This document shows positions 35,501 to 47,500 of a stretch of 64,000 nt of DNA, in pieces. Positions within the stretch are counted from its first letter, which is position 1. Each line of letters opens with the position of its first letter. The translations under genes were made by a program, and so were the position numbers. The notes beneath the pieces are model-generated. The model ran no database searches. It was not told the origin of the DNA and saw only the letters and a program-made list of their open reading frames with translations. The DNA lies in the NCBI RefSeq assembly GCF_004348445.1, contig NZ_SMKV01000021.1, positions 43,111 to 107,110 of the forward strand, given 5' to 3'. This stretch comes from Saccharopolyspora aridisoli. GTDB taxonomy: Bacteria; Actinomycetota; Actinomycetes; Mycobacteriales; Pseudonocardiaceae.

Positions 35501-38500
35501 GGGTGCCCTGCCCCGGGAACACCAGGACCGGACCGGGGCCGACTTCGCCCACCTCGCCGCGCACCGCACCGACGGCGTCACCGCCCAGACGCAGTGCCAC
35601 AGCGCGGTTCTCGAACACCGAGCGGGTGGTCAGCAGCGAGAAGCCGACGTCGACCGGGGCGATCTCGGGGTTGTCGGCGGCGAAGACCTCCAACCGGTCG
35701 AGCTGACCGTCCAATGCGGACTCGGACCTGGCCGAGACGACCCACGGGACGACACCGCCCAAGGTCTCGCTCGGACCGGAGCCCTCGGCCGACGGCTGGT
35801 CGGGCTCCGCCTGCTCCAGGATGAGGTGCGCGTTGGTTCCGCTGATGCCGAACGACGACACCGCTCCTCGCCGCGCCCGGCCGACCTCCGGCCACTCCGC
35901 GGGCGAGCTCAGCACTTCGACCGCGGCCGTGGACCAGTCCACGTGCGAGGAGGGCGTCTCGGCGTGCAGCGTGCGCGGGAGCATCCCCTGCCGCAGGGCC
36001 AGCACCATCTTGATCACGCTCGCCACGCCTGCAGCGGCCTGGGTGTGACCGATGTTGGACTTGATCGAGCCGAGCAGCAAGGGGTGCTGCCGGTCCTGAC
36101 CGTAGGTCGCCGCGAGGGCTTGGACCTCGATCGGGTCGCCCAGCGCGGTACCGGTCCCGTGCGCGTCGACCGCGTCGACGTCCGATGCGGACAGACCTGC
36201 GGCCGACAGCGCCTGCTGGATCACCCGCTGCTGCGAAGGACCGTTCGGCGCGGTGAGGCCGTTGGAAGCACCGTCCTGGTTCACCGCGCTGCCCCGCACC
36301 ACCGCCAGCACCTGGTGCCCGTTGCGCTTGGCGTCCGACAGGCGTTCCAGCACCACCACGCCGACGCCTTCCGCCCAACCGGCGCCGTCGGCGTCGTCGG
36401 AGAACGCCTTGCAGCGCCCGTCGGGGGCCGAGGCACCTTGCCGCTCCAACTCCGAGAGCGTCGCCGGTGTGGACATGATGGTGGCGCCACCGGCCAGCGC
36501 CAGGTCGCATTCGTCCTGGTGCAGCGACTGCGAGGCGAGGTGCATCGCCAGCAGCGACGAGGAGCAGGCGGTGTCCACCGTGACGGCCGGGCCTTCGAAA
36601 CCGAAGGTGTAGGCCAGTCGCCCGGAGATCACGCTGCCCGCGACGCCGGTCAGCGCGTGGCCGCCGGTGTCCTGGTCCGAGCTGGTCAGCACGTTCGCGT
36701 AGTCCTGCATCGTGCTGCCCACGAACACACCGGTCCGGCTTCCCCGCAGGGACGCCGGGACGACCCCGACGCGTTCGAGCGCTTCCCACGACGTCTCCAA
36801 CAACAGGCGCTGCTGTGGGTCCATGGCGAGCGCTTCGCGCGGCGAGATGCCGAAGAACACCGGGTCGAAATCGGCCTGGTCGACCAGGAAGCCGCCCTCG
36901 CCGGGCACCTCGCCGGAGCCCAGCAGCGCGTCGAGGTCCCAGCCCCGGTCGGTGGGGAACGCGGCGATCGCGTCCTCCCCCTCCACCAGGAGCTGCCACA
37001 GGTCGTCCGGGGAGGCGACACCGCCGGGGAAGCGGCAGGCCATGCCGACGATCGCGATCGGCTCCTCGACCCGGTCGCGGCGTTGCGCCACCTCGATCTC
37101 GGCGCGGTCGCCGAGCAGTTCGCCGAGCAGGTGCTCGGCCAGGGCCCGAGGCGTCGGGTAGTCGTAGACCAGGCTCGCGGCCAGCGTCCGTCCGGTGGCG
37201 GCGGCGAGCTGGTTGCGCAGTTCGACGCCGGTCAGCGAGTCGAAGCCCAGGTCCCGGAACGCCTTGTCGAGTCCGATCGCCGCCGGCTCGGCGTGCCCCA
37301 GCACGGCACCGACGCGGGTGCGGACCAGGTCGAGCACCAGGTCGGTCCGCTCGGCCTCGGCCAGCTCGTGCAACCGGGCGGCGAAAGCGGTCGGTCCCAC
37401 GTCCGGGCGGGCGGACCCGACGGCGGCCAGGGCCGATCGCGCTTCCGGCAGCTCGGACAGCAGCGGCATCGGGCGCAGTTCGAGCAAGGCGCTCAGCGTC
37501 GGTGGGTGCACCAGGTCGGCGATGATCGTCGTCGCGGCAGGGCGAGTGACGGCCTGCCACAGGGCGGTGATCGCCAGGTCGGGGTCCAGCGTCCCTGCGC
37601 CGCCGCGTTGCAGCCGCTGGGCGACCTCGTCCTGGGCGGCCATGCCGCCGCCTGCCCAGGCACCCCACGCGATGGAGGTGGCGGGAAGCCCGGCGCTGCG
37701 GCGGCGCTGCGCCAACGCGTCCAGGACCGCGTTGGCGGCGGCGTAGTTGGCCTGGCCCGGGTTGCCGACCGCACCGGCCACGGACGAGAACAGCACGAAG
37801 AAGTCCAGATCGCTCGTCAGCTCGTCCAGCAGCAACGCGGAGTCCACCTTGGACCGGAACACGTCGGTGAAGCGGTCCGGTGTCAGCTGCTCCAGCACGC
37901 CGTCGTCGACCACACCGGCCGCGTGCACCACGCCGGACAACCGCTCGACGCCGGCCAGCAGGGCGGTGAGGCTGTTGCGGTCGGCGACGTCGCAGAACTC
38001 GACCCGAACCCGCACGCCCATCGCGGTCAGCTCGTCGCGCAGCTCGGCGGCGCCGGGTGCCTGCGGCCCGCGGCGGCTCACCAGGATCAGCTCTTCGGCC
38101 CCGCGTCCGGCCAGATCACGCGCGACGGCGGCGCCCAGCGCGCCCGTACCACCCGTGATGAGCACGGTCCCCGATGCCGAGAACGGTTCCGGGACGGACT
38201 GGGCACGCGGCGCGGGCAGCAGTCGGCGGCCGTACGCGCCCTGCGCTCGCACCGCGACCTGGTCCTCCGCGCCCGAGCCCAGGACTGCGGTGAAGCGCTC
38301 GATCGTGCGCTCGTCGAGCACGTCGGGCAGGTCGATCAGGCCGCCCCAGCGGCCGGGGAGTTCCAGCGCGGCGACCCGACCCAGACCCCACGTCCCGGCA
38401 CGCATCGGATGGCGGACCGGGTCGTCGTCGCCGGTCGACACCGCTTCCCGGGTCACGGCCCAGACGCGCGCGTCGATGCCCGCGTCGCCGAGCGCCTGCA

Positions 38501-41500
38501 CCAGCAGCGCGGTACTGCTCAGGCCCCGCTCGGCGACGCCGAGCAGCGACACCACACCCGACACCTCCGGCAGGGCAGCGAGCCGGTCGGCCGTCTCGCC
38601 GCGTCCTCCTCCGTCGGTGATCTCCAGGACTTGAGAACTCGCGCCGAAGGAGTCGACCACGGCGCTGACCCACAGGTCGTCCGCGAGTTCGGCGGGCACG
38701 ACGATTAACCAGGTCCCCGTCGTCGGCGAGGAGGACGGAGGGTCCAGCGGGGTCCAAACTTCCTGGTAGCACCAGGAGTCCACCCGCGACTGCACGCGCC
38801 GCCGGTTGCGCCACGAGGACAGCGCGGGGGCCAGACCGGCCACCGCTTCCTCGTCAAGGCCCAACTCCGAGGCCAGCGAGCCGTTGTCGACCAGTTCCCA
38901 GAAGACGTCATCGCCGGTGTTCGACCCCACCCGATCCGGCCAGAACCGCTCCCGCTGGAACGCGTACGTCGGCAGGTCGATCCGGCGCGCGCAGGTGCCT
39001 GCGAACACTCCGGTCCAGTCGACCTCGACACCCGAGACGTGCAAGCGCGCCAGCGCGTCGAGCAGCACCGACTCGGCGTCACGACCCTCGCGCTGCGCCG
39101 GAACCGCGACCGCGTTCTGCGGCGCGACCTCCGCGGCCATCGCGGCGAGGACCCCGTCCGGACCGATTTCCAAGAACGCCGTGACCTCGGCGTCGACCAG
39201 GTGCGTCACCGCATCGGCGAACCGCACGGTCTCCCGCACGTGCCGCACCCAGAACTCCGGCGAGGTCACGTCCCCGCCGGTGGCGATCGGGATGATCGGT
39301 TCCTGGAACGACAATCCGCTGATCGCTTCGCGGAAGTCGTCCAGCATCGGGTCCATCAACGACGAGTGAAACCCATGACTGACCAGCAGACGCCTAGACT
39401 TCCACCGCGACGCCGCTCCCAGCACCGCAGCCTCATCACCGGCCAGCACCACCGACGACGGACCGTTCACCGCCGCGACCGACACACCACCGGTGAGGTG
39501 CGGCAGAACCTCCTCCTCACCGGCCTGCACCGCCACCATCGCCCCACCGGGCGGAAGTGCCTGCATGAGGCTCGCCCGCGCACTGACCAGCACGCACGCA
39601 TCCTCCAGCGAGAACACACCAGCAACATGCGCAGCCGCGACCTCACCGATCGAATGCCCCGCGAGATGGTCCGGCCGCAACCCGAACGACTCCACCAAAC
39701 GGAACAGCGCCACCTCGACCGCGAACAACGCAGGCTGGGCGTTGCCGGTCTCATTCAGCGCTACCGCGTCCCGGCCCCACATCACATCCCGCACCGCAGG
39801 GTCCAGGTGCCCCAACACCGCGTCCAGAGCCTCGGCGAACACCGGGAACCGGTCGTAGAGATCCCGGCCCATGCCGAGGCGCTGAGAGCCCTGCCCCGAG
39901 AACAGCACTGCGAGCGACGAATGCTCGCGGGCCACACCACGCGCGACCTCCACCACCTCGGAGTCCGAGCCCAGCAGCACCGCGCGGTGCTCGAACACCG
40001 CCCGCGACTCCGCCAGCGAGGAACCGACGTCGACGGGTGAGAGCTCGGGGGCGTCCCGCACGAAGGTCGTGAGCCGCCGCAGCTGCTCCGACAAGGCGGC
40101 GTCGGAGCGCGCCGACACCACCCACGGGACCGCGGTCGGCTCGACCTCCGGCTCCTCCACCGGCTGGTCCACCACGGGCGCCGATTCGACGATCACGTGC
40201 GCGTTGGTTCCGCTGACGCCGAACGAGGACACCGCGGCGCGACGAGCACGGCCGGTCTCCGGCCAAACCCTCGGCGAGCAAACCAGTTCCACCGCGCCGG
40301 CCGACCAGTCCACATCGGACGATGGCTCTTCCGCGTGCAGCGTGCGCGGCACCACCCCGTGGCGCATCGCGGCGACCATCTTGATGACACCGGCGACGCC
40401 ACCCGCGGACTGCGCGTGCCCGATGTTCGACTTGATCGAACCCAGCAGCACGGGAGTCTCCCGGTCCTGGCCGTAGGTCGCCAGGAGCGCCTGCGCCTCG
40501 ATCGGATCACCCAGCGCGGTACCGGTCCCGTGCGCCTCAACAACATCCACATCGGACGGTTCCAGGCCGGCGGCGGCCAGCGCCTGGCGGATCACCCGCT
40601 GCTGCGACGGACCGTTCGGCGCCGTCAGCCCGTTGGAGGCGCCGTCCTGGTTCACCGCAGAGCCGCGCAGCACCGCCAGCACGCGGTGCCCGTTGCGCTG
40701 CGCGTCCGAGAGCCGCTCCAGGGCGAGCACACCCACGCCCTCGGACCAGCCGGTGCCGTCCGCCCCGTCGGCGAACGCCTTGCACCGCCCGTCCGGGGCC
40801 AGGCCGCCCTGCCAGGTGAACGCGGCGAACGCGTTCGGCGTCGCCATCACACGCACCCCGCCCGCCAGGGCGAGGTCGCACTCGCCCTGCCGCAGGGACT
40901 GCGCGGCCAGGTGCATCGCCACCAGCGACGACGAGCACGCCGTGTCCACCGTGATCGCCGGGCCTTCCAGGCCCAGCAGGTAGGAGATGCGGCCGGACAG
41001 GGCGCTCGCGGAGAACGCCGTGGTGGCGTAGAGCTGGAAGTCCTCGCGAGCGTTCGAGTTGGTCAGCAGGTCACCGTAGTCCTGGTCGGTGGTGCCGGTG
41101 AACACGCCGGTCGGAGTGCCCCGCAACGACGACGCGTCGATCCCGGCACGCTCCAGCGCCTCCCACGAGACCTCCAGCAGCAGCCGCTGCTGCGGGTCCA
41201 TCGCCAGCGCCTCGCGCGGCGAGATGCCGAAGAAGCCCGCGTCGAAACCGGCCACGTCATCCAGGAAACCGCCCTGCGCCGTAGCGCTGTTGATCCGCTC
41301 GGGGTCCCAGCCGCGATCGGTCGGGAACGACGTGATCACGTCCCGTCCTTCGGCGACGACGTCCCACAGCTCCTCGGGTGAGGACACCCCGCCCGGGTAC
41401 CGGCACCCCACACCCACCACTGCGATCGGATCGTCGGAGTGCACCGCGCCGGCGACCGGAGCCACGACCGCCTCGCGGTGACCGAGCAGCTCGCCCCGCA

Positions 41501-44500
41501 AGTGCGCGGCCACCGCCTTCGCCGTCGGGTGGTCGAAGACGAGCGTGGTCGGCAGCGCGAGCCCGGTCACCGCCTTGAGCCGGTTGCGGACGTCGACGGC
41601 GGTCACCGAGTCGAAACCGAGGTCGCGGAACGCGCGTTCCACGGGAAGCTCACCGGGATCGGCGTAGCCCAGGGCCCGCCCGGCTTCGGTGCGCACCAGG
41701 TCGAGCAGGACGCGCTCCTGCTCGACCTCGGTCAGGCCGGTGAGCCGCCGCTCCAGCTCGGAGGCGCTCTCCTGCTGGACGGTGGTGGCCGCCTCGGAGA
41801 GCGCCTGCCGGGCTTCCGGAATCCCGGTCAGCAGCGGGCTCGGCCGACCGGCGGTGAAGCTCGGCGCGAACCGCTGCCAGTCGGTGTTGGTCGCGGTGAG
41901 CGTCGCGACCCCGTCCTCGACCGCGTGCTGCAGCACCAGCAGCGCCTGCTGCGGATCCATCGGCAGCACGCCGAGCCGCCGCATCCGCTCCGCGCGCTCC
42001 GGGTCGGTGGCCATACCGGATTCACCCCACGCGCCCCACGCGATCGAGGTCGCCGCCAGGCCCAGACCTCGCCGGTGCAGCGCCAGGCCGTCCAGGAACG
42101 CGTTCGCCGCCGCGTAGGCGGACTGCCGACCGCTGCCCCAGCTCGCCGCACCCGAGGAGAACAGCACGAAGGCGTCCAGCTCGCGGTCCGCGGTGAGCTC
42201 GTGCAGGTGCCGCGCCGAGGTCATCTTCGCGCGCAGCACGACGTCGAGGTCGTCGGCTTCCAGGAGGTCGACGGGAGCTTCGCCCTCGCCGTGCGCGGCG
42301 GCGTGGACGACCGCCGTCAGCGGAAGGTCGTCCGGCACGCGCGACAGCACGCCCGCCAGCGCGTCCCGGTCCGAGACGTCGCAGGACTCGACGGTCACCC
42401 GGGCGCCCAGCGCCTCCAGGTCCTCGCGCAGTTCGCGGGTTCCGGGCGCTTCAGGGCCTCGACGGCTCACCAGCAGCACGTGCTCGGCTCCGCGGCCGAC
42501 CGCCCAGCGAGCCACCTGCCCGCCGAGGGCTCCGGTCCCGCCGGTGATCAGGACGGTGCCCCGTACCCGCCACTCCCCCCGGCGCGGACCGCGCGGGGCG
42601 CGGGACAGCCGCCGCCCGAACGCCCCGGAGGAGCGCACGGCGATCTGGTCCTCACCACCGGCGCCCGCCAGCGCGCCGACGAAGTGCTCCCCGACCGTTT
42701 CGTCGAGATCATCGGGCAGGTCGATCAGACCGCCCCACCGGTTCGGCAGGTCCAGCGCGGCGACCCGGCCGAGACCCCACAGCGCCGTCTGCACCGGGTT
42801 GCGCACCGGATCGGAGTCCCCGATCGACATCGCACCACGCGTCACGCACCACAGCGGAGCGGTGATGCCGGCGTCGCCCAGCGCTTGGATCAGCAGCACC
42901 GTCGAGGTCAAGCCGACCGGGCTCGACACGTGCACGGGATGCGCGGCTTCCGAGGTGCCCAGCAACGACACCACACCGTCCAGGTCGGGCAGCTCCGCCA
43001 ACCGACCCGCCAGCCCGGCACGGTCCTCGTCACCCACCTCCAACCACACCACCTCGGTCGCCGCTTCCAGGGCCGCCAACACCCGCCCCCGAACACGGCC
43101 GTGATCCGGACCCCGAGAACCGCTGTGCTCCGGGTTGGCTCCTGTGGGGGCGGTCGGGGTGATGACCAGCCAGGTTCCGGGTGGGGTGGTTCGCCGGGTG
43201 GGGAGCGAGGTCCAGGTTTCGCGGTATCGCCAGGTGTCCGCGGTGACCTGCGCACGTGAGCGGTCGCGCCAGGACGCGAGAGCTGGTGCGACCACGGCAG
43301 CGGTCTCGGCGTCGAGCTCCAGGGCCGATGCGAGGTCGCCGTCCTCGACGAGGTCCCAGAGGGCGGAGTCCACCGGGTCCACGTCGACCGCCGGTTCCAC
43401 CGGGTCCTCCCAGTAGCGCTGGCGCTGGAAGGCGTAGGTGGGCAAGTCGACGCGGCGCGCGCCCGTGCCCGCGAACAGTGCTGCCCAGTCCACCGGCACA
43501 CCGCGGACGTGGGCCTCGGCGACGGAGGTCAGCAGCTGCTCCCAGCCGCCTCGCCCGCGTCGCAACGAGCCGAGGACGATTCCCTCGGCACCGGCGTCCT
43601 CGAGCGTCTGCTCGACCGCGCCCGTGAGGACCGGGTGAGCGCTGGGCTCGATGAACACGTCGTGCCCGTCGGCCAGCAGGGTTCGCGTTGTCCGCTCGAA
43701 CCGCACCGCCTGACGCAGGTTCGCGTACCAGTACTGCGGGTCCAGCCCGGCGGTGTCGATCAGCCCGCCGGTCACCGTCGAGTAGAACGGGACCGCGCTG
43801 GAACGCGGCCGGATGTCGGCGAGGTCGTCGAGCACGCGCTCGCGGACCGCCTCCACCTGCGGGCTGTGCGACGCGTAGTCGACGGTGACCCGCCGCGCGC
43901 GAACACCTTCGGCCTCGCACTCCGCCAGCAGTTCGTCCAGCGCGGCGTTCTCACCGGCAACGACCGTCGAGTGCGGCGCGTTCACCACGGCCACCGCCAG
44001 CCGCTCGCCCCACCGGTCCAGCCGCCCGCGCAGTTCCTCCTCGGGCAGCGCGACCGAGAGCATCCCGCCGTGTCCGGACAGGCACTCGGCCACGGCCCGG
44101 CTGCGCAGGGCGACCACCCGGGCGGCGTCCTCCAGGCTCAACGCACCGGACACCACCGCCGCAGCGATCTCTCCCTGCGAATGACCGACCACCGCAGCGG
44201 GTTCCACGCCCAGCGAGCGCCACAGGTGGGCGAGCGAGACCATCGTCGCCCACAGCACCGGCTGGACGACGTCCACGCGTTCCAGGGACGGCGCGTCGTC
44301 GGCTTCGCCGAGCACGTCGAGCAACGACCAGTCGACGTACGGGGCCAGTGCCGCCGCGCACGCGTCGATCCGCTCGTCGAACGCCGCCGAGCGCCCCAGC
44401 AGCTCGCGGCCCATCCCGGCCCACTGCGATCCCTGGCCGGGGAAGACGAACGCGGTCTTGCCCGCGGTTCCGGCGACACCCCGCACGACGTTCTTATCGG

Positions 44501-47500
44501 GCCGGTCCGCGATCAGCGCGTCCAGGGCACCGCGCAGTTCGTCGAGGTCGGATCCCAGCACGACGGCGCGGTGCTCGAAGGCCGTCCGCGAGGTCACCAG
44601 CGAGAACCCGACGTCCTCCGGCCGGACGTCATCGCCCGCAGCGGACATCAACCGAGCTGCCTGCTCGGTGAGCGCCTGCTCCGACCTTGCCGAGACCACC
44701 CACGGAACCGCCGCGGGAGGTCCGGTCCGCTGACCGGTCGGCGATTCGTCGTGCTGCGGGGCCTGCTCGAGGATGACGTGCGCGTTGGTACCGCTGATCC
44801 CGAACGACGACACCCCGGCCCGGTGCGGCCTGCCCACCTCCGGCCACGGCCTCGATTCGTCCAGCAGTCGAACACCACCGGTGGACCAGTCGACCTGCCG
44901 ACTGGGTTCGTCGGCGTGCAGGGTCTTCGGCAGGAGGCCGTGGCGCAGCGCCATCACCACCTTGATGACCCCACCCACGCCCGCGGCGGCCTGCGCGTGC
45001 CCGATGTTCGACTTCAGCGCGCCCAGCAGCAGCGGCTGCTCGCGATCCTGGCCATAGGCGGCGATGAGTGCCTGCGCCTCGATCGGATCGCCCAACGGCG
45101 TCCCGGTGCCGTGGCCCTCCACCGCGTCCACATCGGACGGTCGAAGTCCGGCGGTCGCCAGTGCCTGCCGGATCACCCGCTGCTGCGAGGGACCGTTCGG
45201 CGCCGTCAACCCGTTGGAGGCGCCGTCCTGGTTCACCGCGCTGCCGCGCACCACCGCCAGCACCTCGTGGCCGTTGCGACGCGCGTCCGACAGGCGCTCC
45301 AGCACCACCACGCCGGCGCCCTCGGACCAGCCCATCCCGTCGGCCGCGTCGGAGAACGGCTTGCACCTGCCGTCGGGCGCGAGTCCGCGAAGCCGTCCGA
45401 AGATGGTGAACGCCTCCGGCGTGGACATCACCGTCACACCACCGGCCAGGGCGAGATCGCACTCGCCGGAACGCAGCGACTGCACCGCCAGGTGCAGCGC
45501 CACCAGCGAGGACGAGCACGCCGTGTCCACCGACAGCGCAGGGCCTTCCAGACCGAGCGCGTAGGCGACCCGACCGGAGACCAGGCTGCCTCCGCTGCTG
45601 CTCGCCGAGTCGGTTCCCCGCGCGTAGTCGTGGTACATCACCCCGGCGAACACACCGGTCTGGCTGCCCTTCAGCGAGCGCGGGTCGATGCCCGCGCGCT
45701 CGACCGCCTCCCAGGCCACTTCCAGCATCACCCGCTGCTGCGGGTCGGTCTGCGTCGCCTCCGCCGGGGAGATCCCGAAGAAGCCCGGGTCGAACTTGGT
45801 GGCGTCGTCGACGAAACCGCCGGTCGACACGTAGGTCCGCCCCACCTTGCCCGGTTCGGGGTGGAAGATGCGGTCGAAGTCCCAGCCGCGATCGGTCGGG
45901 AAATCGCCCATGGTGTCGGTGCCGTCGAGCAGCAGCTGCCACAGGTCCTCGGGGCTCGTCACCCCACCCGGGTAGCGGCAGCTCATCGCCACCACCGCGA
46001 TCGGGTCATCGTCGACCCGGCTGCGGGTGGTGGTGACCGCGTCCGCCCGGACCGCCCCGGTGAGGTCGTCCTCCAGGTGGCCCACGACCGCCAGCGGAGT
46101 CGGGTGGTCGAAGACGAGCGTGGCGGGGAGCCGCAGCCCGGTCGCGGAACCCAGCCGGTTGCGGAACTCCACCGCGGTCAGCGAGTCGAACCCGAGCTCC
46201 TGGAAGGCGCGGTCGGGCTCGACGGCTCCTGCCGACGCGTGGCCGAGCACCGCCGCGGCCGTGGAGCGCACGAGTTCGAGCAAGGCGGCGCGCCGGTCGG
46301 CGTCGGTCAGCCCCGCCAGTTCGCGGGTGATCGACGAAGTCCGCGCCACCTGGCGCACCGGACCGCGCACGAGACCGCGCAGCAACGCGGGGATCTCGCC
46401 GTCCCGTGTCCGGAGCGCGCCGGAGGCGATCCGCAGCGGAGCGAGTTGCGCGGCGTTCGAGGCCACCCCCGCGTCGAACAGGGCCAGCACGTCCTCGGCC
46501 GACAGCGGCAGGTGGCCATGCTCGCGCATGCGGTCCCAGTCGGTCTGCGCCAGTCCGGCGCTGAGTCCTCCGCCGATGTCGAGAACGCCGTAGTCCAGCG
46601 AGATCGCGGGAAGGCCCTCGCGGCGGCGGTGCGCGGCGAGGGCGTCCAGGAAGACGTTGGCGGCCGCGTAGTTCGCCTGGCCCCCGGCGAGCACCAGCCC
46701 TCCTGCGGAGGAGACCAGCACGAACAGCGACATCTCCCGGTCGCGGGTCAGCTCGTGCAGGTGCCACGCGGCGTCGACCTTCGGGCGGAACACGTGGTCG
46801 AGCCGCTCCGGCGTGATCGACTCGACCACGCCGTTGTCGGTGACACCGGCCGCGTGGACGACACCGACCAGGGGGTGCTCGCCGGGAACGCCGTCGAGCA
46901 CCTCGGCGAGGGCTTGGCGGTCCGCGACATCGCAGGCGACGATGGACACCGAGGCGCCCAGTTCAGCGAGTTCGGCGCGCAACCGGTCGGCACCCGGCGC
47001 GTCCGGGCCGCGACGGCTGGTGAGCAGCAGGTGGCGCACGCCGTGCGCGGAGACCAGGTGCCGGGCCACCAGCTCGCCGAACCCGCCGGTGCCGCCGGTG
47101 ACGAGCACGGTGCCGTTCGGCAGCGCCGGCCCCGCCGAGTCGGCGGGAGCGCGGGTCAGCCGAGGCACGCGGAGCAGGCCGTCGCGGACCGCTGCCTCCG
47201 GTTCACCCGCCGCGATCGCGGCCTGGACGTGTGCGAGGTCGTCCACGTCGAGGAGCTGGAACCGGCCGGGGTTCTCGGCTTCGGCCGCCCGGACGAGGCC
47301 CCACACCGGAGCCTGGCCGAGATCGATCGCGCCCTCGTCGGCCGCGACGGCACCTTCGGTCACCACGACCAGTTGGGACCTGGCGAAGCGGTCGTCGGCG
47401 AGCCACCCCTGCACCGCGTCGAGCACCGCTGCGGCGACGTCTCGGACGCCGTCCAGCAGGTCGTCCGCGGCGCGCGGGCACACGAGGGCGACGACGTCCG

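Noticed and set aside
41432..46006. Possible hidden DH domain in PKS-C modules 2-4
   Set aside because: After the AT the sequence goes directly into the KR structural half (DPVDSA.W or SNTGDD); no HxxxGxxxxP or HPALLD motif is present.
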